64,000 bases of DNA from Auanema rhodensis (taxonomy: Eukaryota; Nematoda; Chromadorea; Rhabditida; Rhabditidae), in contig OZ059894.1 in the NCBI GenBank assembly GCA_964057225.1, positions 15,716,476-15,780,475 on the forward strand. Direction: 5' to 3'. A program made the position numbers and the translations under genes. How positions within the stretch are numbered: position 1 is the first letter of the stretch; each line of letters starts with the position of its first letter. Under the pieces are notes generated by a model that was not told the DNA's origin, searched no databases, and saw only the letters and a list, made by a program, of their open reading frames with translations. This document shows, one piece after another, positions 56,906 to 64,000 of the stretch.

Positions 56906-58930
56906 ATGTCGGATTATTATTCCGCGGTTAGAGCTAGACGACGTGTAGCAGAAGACTCAAACACTGATCAATCTTATCAACAGTTTGAGGATCACGAACA
57001 AAAGAAGAAAGAAGCTAAGCCTGTAACTGGTAGTTATTACTCTTCCCTGAATACAGTTTTCAACGCTTCACCTGCGCAATTGTGGAGCTCTGCCCAAGTA
57101 CGTCGACGTAAATTTCAAGCGAAATAAAACTTGGCTAATAATCAAATTCTTCCCAAATTTCGAGTGAAACAGGATATAGAGAATTAGAGACTAATGAGCT
57201 TTCAACTATCTAAAATTGAAATGACGCTTCGGGCGATGGTTATCTCCGTGGCATCGCTTTCATGTTTGTACATGCATTGATTTTATTTCTTTTCAGGAAG
57301 CATTCTCATCGATACAGCCTTCTGCATCCGAGCCAGGTATTATTTTGAAAGATTGTTGCTTCAATTGTATTATTATTCAGAAAGAAAAGTACCCACTCCT
57401 GAGCCTTTTTTTCCCGAATTAAATATATTTGGTGACCCTATCGATCAACTAAATCTAGCCATGCCGTCCAGAGATAGAACATCTGAATTTAAAGTTACTG
57501 CTAAATCTTATCAGGTAATTTCAGTGACAATTTTCTTACCTTGTTTTTTTTTCAGATGAAAGTACAAGGAGTTGAACAACGACCATCCAACAAACATGAA
57601 ATTTTGGCTGACTCAACTCATTTCAACCAGTTAGCCAAGTACAGTTTAAGAATTAACCAATCTGGTTAAAAAAGTTTTTTTTAGACGTATTGGTCGTGAT
57701 CTTAGTATGACTTGCTCTAAAATGGAAAAATTAGCGGAGCTTGCAAAACGTCGCAGTCTTTTCGATGAACGGGGTGAAATTGAACAGTTATCGCGTGTTG
57801 TGAGAGAGGTACGTTTTATGTTACTGTTTTGGATTGCAATGTTCGTTTTAGGATATTACTGGGCTTAATAAACAAATTGCATCTTTACAAGATTTCTCTC
57901 GGCGTAGAAACGGAGGCGTAAAAACACAAGGCACCGGACACAGGTTTTGCGTATCTTTAGATCATAGTTTGTAATAATTATCTTTTCCAGCCAATTAGTT
58001 GTTGTGGGTCTTCAATCGAAACTGGCGAATGTTAGTAAAGATTATCAAAGTGTTCTGGAAATTAGTACAGAGGTAAGATATGAAAAAAGCGATATGGTTT
58101 GACCATAATACTATTTTGCAGAATATGAAACATCAAAAAACTCGTAGAGAAAAGTTTTCTCAAGCTGATCCTGTACCAATGTCTCTTCCATCATCTTCTA
58201 ATGGTAATTTTCCAAACATTATTTGTTTTCTAATTTTTGAAACTGCAAGGTATATAGAATTCTGAAAAACGTTTTATGATTTACAATTAATATGCAAATT
58301 AAACGTGTCTCACGTTTTTTTATGTTAAAGGTTTCGTATTAATCAATATGTAATCAAAATTGGTTAATAGTTGGCATTTCTTCAAAATGAAAATGCAAGC
58401 TTAAAAATGCTAGTTTGCTAATAACTTTGAAATATTTTAAAGTTCGATCTCGGCTTTTAATGGATGATGAACAACACGGAGGTGGAAGCGTTGCTTTGGA
58501 TATGGGAGCTGTTGAACAGTATAGAACTCAGCAACAAGTATTTCCTTTTTGTTAAATTAAAGTTTAGACATTGTATTTATAGGTGTCATTCCGTGACCAG
58601 AGCCAGGATTATATTAAAGCTCGCTCAAATGCCATGGAAACTATTGAAGGTTCGATCTCGGAGCTAGGACAGATTTTCTCGCAGCTTGCTAGTTTAGTCA
58701 GTGAGCAAGGTGAAATGATTACAAGGTAAGTTCGTTGAGTAATACTCTTAAAAAATAAACATTAATTCAGAATTGATTCAAATGTTGAAGATACTGCTAT
58801 CAACATTGATTCTGCTCACACAGAATTGGTTAAATACTTTCATAATATTAGCAAGAACAGATGGTTAATGATTAAGGTTTTTGGAGTTTTAATGGTTTTC
58901 TTTGTTATTTTCGTTCTATTCCTTACCTAA
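56906..58930 (+). CDS. syx-5: Syntaxin 5 (Golgi Qa-SNARE), 408 aa
   Basis: Eleven exons: 56906-57097, 57297-57336, 57381-57514, 57556-57638, 57685-57808, 57852-57943, 57991-58072, 58122-58203, 58443-58537, 58583-58725, 58771-58930; the sum is 1227 nt including TAA. The middle carries the syntaxin-5 signature SRDRTSEF, RIGRDLSMT..KMEKLAELAKRRSLFD and EDITGLNKQIASLQDF. The SNARE helix (EGSISELGQIFSQLASLVSEQ and beyond) is followed by a C-terminal membrane anchor (VFGVLMVFFVIFVLFLT). It drives ER-to-Golgi and intra-Golgi membrane fusion. The ATG at 56906 is 7 nt after another ATG (56899) in a frame that closes at once. sel-11 begins 255 bp downstream on the same strand. Confidence 0.93.
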
Positions 58931-59185
58931 ATGTTTTAAAACCTATCTATACACTTATATAGAATTTATTGTTCACCGGTTTCTTGCGGCTAGACATTCT
59001 AGATTGTGATGTGATAACTTATTAAAAAATGTATAATATCTGTAACTTATAAGAACATCTGTGATTCATTAAAGCATGGGCATAATTAAATTTTACAGTT
59101 GGAAAGGTTTTCTATACCTTGTTAATCTATTTTCTGCTCCTTATAAAAATTAACCTTCTTACTTATTAATTTAGACAATTTCTTG

Positions 59186-61570
59186 ATGCGAATATCTGCG
59201 GCATTAGTGGGCGTTTGCTCACTTGCGGCTACCGCAGCAACTGTAGCAAATGCTTTTGTTTTAAATAAGCAGTTTTATCCGGCTATGGTTTACATCACCA
59301 AAAGTAATGCTAGTATGGCTGTGAGTTATTAATTTTTTTTTAATAATTTGTTTTATATATTTAGGTTATCTATCTGCAATCTGTAATTATTGTATATTTA
59401 TTATTTCAACTATTTAAACGTATTTTCTTTGGGGATTTGAGAGCAGCAGAAGCTGATGTGAGTCTTAGGATTCTAATCTTCATGTTTTTATTGTCTTCTA
59501 GAATTTATCAGAGCGAGCTTGGCATGCAGTTATGGAGACATGCCTTGCTTTCACCGTCTTCCGAGACGATTTCTCTCCCTTCTTTGTGATGCAGTTTGGA
59601 ATTTTACTATTTGTAAAAGTGAGGAAGATATGTCTTGTTTCTATTACTATTTTTTTTATTAAAGAGTTTCCATTGGCTGGCTGATGACCGGGTGGATTTA
59701 ATGGAACGGAGTCCTGTAATAACATTAAAGTTCCATGCACGTATGCTTGGTGAGAATATTATAATATAAACTTCATTTCAATTATTGTATTTCAGCTATA
59801 ATTGCTTTCCTGGGTGGAATCGATTCTTATTTAGTATCTCATGCTTATTTTAGTGTATTGATGAAGGGTGCCAGTTCCCAAATTATTTTTGGCTTTGAGT
59901 AATATTAAGTTTAATGCTTTACATGTTAACTTAAACTTTTAGATATGCAATCCTTATTACATTAGTGGTTCATATATCTATCAAATATATCCTCCACATG
60001 CATGATTTACGCACAGCTCAATCATGGGAAAATAAGGCGGTTTATTTATTATATTCTGAATTGATAATTAGTAAATATCAACAGTGTTTCCTTATTTTTA
60101 TTCAATTCATTTAGACTTCTTCCGTTGTATATTGTACGGATTCTTTGCTGCTATAATGTTACAATTACATACTCTTCCACTATTTTCCACTAGACCTTTC
60201 TATATGTCAGTGAGGCAAGTCTTTATTTTTTATATTCATTAATCATGTGATTTTGTAGAGCTCTGACTAAAGCCTTCAATGATATCATTCTATCTCGCCG
60301 TGCTATTCATGCCATGAACAAGTAATGTTATTTTTTTAATACCTGTAAAAAAACATGTATTTCAGCTTGTTCCCTGTTGTAACTGCTGAAGAACTTGCCG
60401 CTATGGACTCCACTTGTATAATTTGCCGTGAAGAAATGACGGCAGATTCCCACCCCAAACGCCTGCCCTGCTCACATGTATTCCATACGCATTGTCTACG
60501 TAGCTGGTTCCAAAGACAACAAACTTGCCCAACTTGTCGTACGGATATATTAGGTACATCCAAATGTTGCTTAAATTTCTGAAATAATGATTTAAGCGGA
60601 CCGAAATAATATCGGCTTGAACGGGCAAGCTGTTCCTGCAGTTCCAGCAGCTCCAGCTGCACCTGCCGCACAACAAGCTGCTCCTTTACCTCAAAATTTC
60701 ATGCCTTTCTTGGCTCATCAATTTGCCGTAAACGCTCCGCAACCTCCAGCACCGCAACAACAACAACAACAACAACAGCACGGGCAACAACAAAATAATC
60801 AGGTTAATATTTGCCAAATAATAATTCAAATTATTGAAATACAGCAAGCACAGCCAGGAGCAAATACCAACAATGTACCACCAATTCCCCCGATGGGATT
60901 TGGGCCACCACCCCCACCACCTTTCCCCGCTTTCATGCCTCAATTCGGAATGGTTTGTTTTCATTTGTTTCCATCAAACACAAATATTTTGTTAGCATGG
61001 ATCAATGTTCCTTCCACCACCACCTCCACCACCGTTCCCACTCCCTGGTCGACCTTCATATTCTGGCTTCACAGACGAAGAGCTTTTTGCGATGGAAGGT
61101 GATGCCAGAGAAGCAATAGAAAGAAGACTCCATGCATTGAATGATATTTATACTTTGCTGGAAGCTGCAGGCATTCAAATGCAACAGTACATGACTCACA
61201 TATCTCCATCTCTACCGTAAAAAAAATAATTAAGACTAGCCAAACATATTTTTTTCAGAAACTTCCCTAGATCATCTGGTGATTCAAGCTCAGGGGCGAC
61301 ACAAGGCTCAACTACTTCGCAACCATCTCGAGTTTCTCCCCAACCACAAGAGAACAATACTACAGAAATGGAAGACAATTCCGAGCCATCAGCCCGTGAA
61401 GAGTTATCAGAATTAGAGCCAGAACAAGAGGCAGGGCCATCTACTTCAAACAGGTAAAACAATACAAGGAATTATTTCAATTATTAAATATTTCTAGCAC
61501 CGCTGAACAAGCCGATAATTCAGCTGATGAATTAAGGCAAAGAAGAATGCTGAGATTCTCTAATTTTTAA
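59186..61570 (+). CDS. sel-11: HRD1/synoviolin E3 ubiquitin ligase of ER-associated degradation, 602 aa
   Basis: Fourteen exons: 59186-59320, 59365-59457, 59502-59612, 59665-59749, 59796-59898, 59943-60070, 60115-60214, 60259-60321, 60366-60553, 60597-60802, 60845-60952, 60996-61216, 61259-61453, 61498-61570; the sum is 1809 nt including TAA. An N-terminal multi-spanning membrane domain with the family stretch FHWLADDRVDLMERSP is followed by a RING-H2 (CIICREEM...CSHVFHTHCLRSWFQRQQTCPTC) near residues 290-330. Then come Ala/Pro- and Gln-rich cytosolic segments and an acidic/Ser-rich tail. It ubiquitinates misfolded ER proteins. Intron 7 has a GC donor (60215). The short gap to syx-5 would allow an SL2-type operon. 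Confidence 0.95.
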
Positions 61571-64000
61571 ATTATACAACCTTATTTAAACTTGTATCTT
61601 GGTTAATAAATTTATATTACAAAGGCGTTGCCGGCCCTTATTGTGCCAAAGCAGCAGAATTCGCTTTGGGCACAATTCAGACTTACACCACCGGTTAACT
61701 AACGAAGGACAACACATTGGAAATAAGGAACAAGATCTCGACCAACAGTTGGCTGTGATTCGATGTCAAACCACGGATCACCAGGCAACTGCCGGACGCG
61801 AAATGCTCTTAAGGGAGTATAATGAACCACAAACAAAATCAAGCACTTGAAACAAGAGAACCAAGAACACTCATGAGCTCACGCCGCCAAGCTGAGTATG
61901 GATCTAGTCATGATTCTTTAACACAGGACTAAGAGGCATACCCAGCTAAGAAGCGAGATTTAGAGAATCTCGGAGAAGGCAGCTGCCCGCAGTGGAAGAC
62001 GACTGTCGAATGACTTGCTGGAACTGTCGACCGTCCCCCTCCTCCCGCGCGCGCCAAATTCGAAAGGAACGAGAGAGTATGTATAAAGAGGTGTACCCAG
62101 ACGACTAAAAAATTTACCTTATGTTCTAAGCTCCGCCCCTTCTATATTGGCATGCTGCCAATATTAAAATTTTGATCTATTTGGCTTAAGAATAAATGTT
62201 ACGAAATTAAAAATCTACGTTTTAAAATATTTTATGTAAATAATAAAGATCGGTATAACATAAAAACTTTGAAGCTTTGAGAAATCATTATCGTACGTCA
62301 TATCTAAGGAACTTATGTAAATATACAGATTAAAAAGGTTAAAAATACTTAAATTACCAAACGTATGTAATAATAAATTTAGATATAACAATGTTATCAC
62401 ATCAAATGTAAGCTATTAAGTCTTACGTTCACATGAATTCTAACGGAACTACCAAATAATGGAAATTCTGCACACATCAATTGAGGATCTATAGTGATAT
62501 GAGTTTTAGTGATGTGTAGCCTGTTGCCAGTTTCAGCACAAGACACGTTTGAAGACTTTCCAAAAGAAAAAGAAACTTTGCGGAAAGTGTCACTAGCTTT
62601 GATCCAAAGGATGAACTGGCTGTAAATTACCACCTGCAGCGCTCTCCTGGCACGCGACCCTTTCCGCGCCAACTTCTCAATTTCTTTTAAAGTACAGACT
62701 CGTAAATCGGGTCTTCCTTTGTTGTGTGGGTGGTAGATGTAGACAATCGTTTCTAATCTACATATAACCTCAAACGGTCGTGGTGGTCATTCTAAAATCT
62801 TTTAGCCTTAACGAAGTCGTTAGATTCACACAAAACATTTTAAAGTATAAGTTTCCATCGAGTTTCTGGTTGAAAAGTCATGTCATCGAGTTATGATTCT
62901 CTGGAAATGATTTTCTACTCATTAATAATTCAATAATTATTGAATAAAACATTGTTCAGCGTTTCGTATGTCACGTGGATATTGTATAAGATTTCCATAC
63001 CAATAGACAAATCCAAATAAGCAAGTGCTTAAAATTACGACAAAAATTTCCAAAAAAAAAAAACAAATACTTGGCGCGTGCAACATTTTCATTAACATGT
63101 TTGATACCTGTTTGACATAATCGGGTAACAATGCTCTTCATCTTTTCTCTTATTTTCGATATTCCCCGTGTCGGTAGTCTAGGAAAGATAACATCTCTGA
63201 TGAATTGCCGTTGTTTCGAAGGTCCGGCGCGCGCCACTTACGCACTTTCTGCCTTTTTTTTGTTCTTCCTTTTCCTCCATTTTCTTCCGACACCGGCATC
63301 AGATGGGAAATAAAGTACAACTCGTGAATCACTATAGATATGGGATCTAGATTTCTCCGAAATTAGTCGTGTAAGACGTGCTTGAGGTCTTAACTAACAA
63401 ATATGAAGATTTGATTTAGCAAGCGTAATTCGCCAAAATTTTCTAAGGACTGGGCACACAGCACCCTACCAAAATCGAGACAAAAGTATTCTTATTTTTT
63501 GATCTTGTACTTGATACGTATTTCATGGGTGATTTCAATAATATGAAGTTGTTTATTTTATTCATTTCTTTCAATAATATTAACGCTTCAACTACATCTG
63601 TTTCGCTTAGGAAATTGTTATTTTTGCTAGGATTGTAAATGAACTCAGTGGTACCCTAGGAATGGAATACTTAGCAAGATTCACCTCAAACATCGCAAAA
63701 AAAACCAATAATATCTGTAAAGCATATATTTATCTTGATCTATTCCAAGTTTACATAAATTTTCTTTAAAACTTTTCGTTTGAAACTGGAAACACCAGCA
63801 GGCTATGTGACATTGAGCGAATTCGTGGCTTTTGTATATTTGGGCGCGAAGCAGCCTGGTGTCTGAGCGCGAAAACTATTGGCAACAAAGAGATGATCAA
63901 GGGCTACATGTGCTCCGATCTCTTATAAAACAATGACAGTTAAGTAAAAATCGATTAGTTTTCTTGAGATGATCGTAAAAATTGCGATGGTTGTACTTGG
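61571..64000. other. Right edge, no supported gene
   Basis: 2.4 kb after sel-11. There are a few GC-rich patches (CGCGCGCGCC near 62046, GGCGCGCGCC near 63225, TGGGCGCGAAG near 63840) and a TATAAAGAG near 62082, which suggest promoter regions. No ORF has both an ATG and recognisable protein features or consistent splicing. Genes off the right edge may begin here. Confidence 0.4.

Noticed and set aside
61599..61850. 83-codon ORF after sel-11
   Set aside because: Starts at a TTG-type codon, no domain, no splicing pattern; likely 3' or intergenic sequence.
62397..62672. 91-codon minus-strand ORF with Arg/Lys-rich start
   Set aside because: It begins at TTG and shows no recognisable family.

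Overview
This is nematode chromosomal DNA, most likely from a rhabditid. The gene-bearing right third has 40-50 bp introns with U-rich AG acceptors, a Str-type serpentine receptor, and orthologues of syntaxin 5 and HRD1/SEL-11 lying head-to-tail.

The left two thirds is a nested 'Russian doll'. The outer layer is a giant tandem array of initiator tRNA-Met genes. A 171-bp unit carries one 72-nt tRNA, with 17 full copies at 1-2931 and 48 at 31681-39789, both on the + strand. From about 42450 to 48260 the same family continues on the - strand as a more diverged mixture of intact and broken copies. A 28.6-kb LTR element (2950-31595, LTRs identical by eye, 4-bp target duplication) sits between the two + strand blocks. 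It encodes a Gag / envelope-like / protease-RT-RNaseH-integrase reading frame. Inside that frame lies a 16.7-kb Maverick/Polinton (9086-25786, 6-bp target duplication).

The Maverick looks essentially complete. It has terminal inverted repeats, a 13-exon protein-primed DNA polymerase B, double-jelly-roll major capsid protein, penton-like minor capsid protein, adenain-like protease, FtsK/HerA packaging ATPase, retroviral-type integrase with chromodomain, a pVI/pX-like basic protein and several small unassigned proteins. It must be younger than the LTR element, which is itself young.

A second, deleted LTR element of the same family (40872-42366, - strand) has landed inside another tRNA copy. 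It carries a degraded superfamily 3 helicase reading frame resembling small-DNA-virus Rep/NS1 proteins.

From 48.3 kb onward the window holds ordinary host genes: a Str-like GPCR (-), a HIPK/DYRK-like kinase (+), a predicted secreted proline/glutamine-rich protein (+), two tandem MCFD2-like EF-hand proteins (-), syntaxin 5 (+) and SEL-11/HRD1 (+). The last 2.4 kb has no gene I can support. Exon boundaries were read by eye; for every spliced model except the kinase, the exon lengths sum to a whole number of codons.
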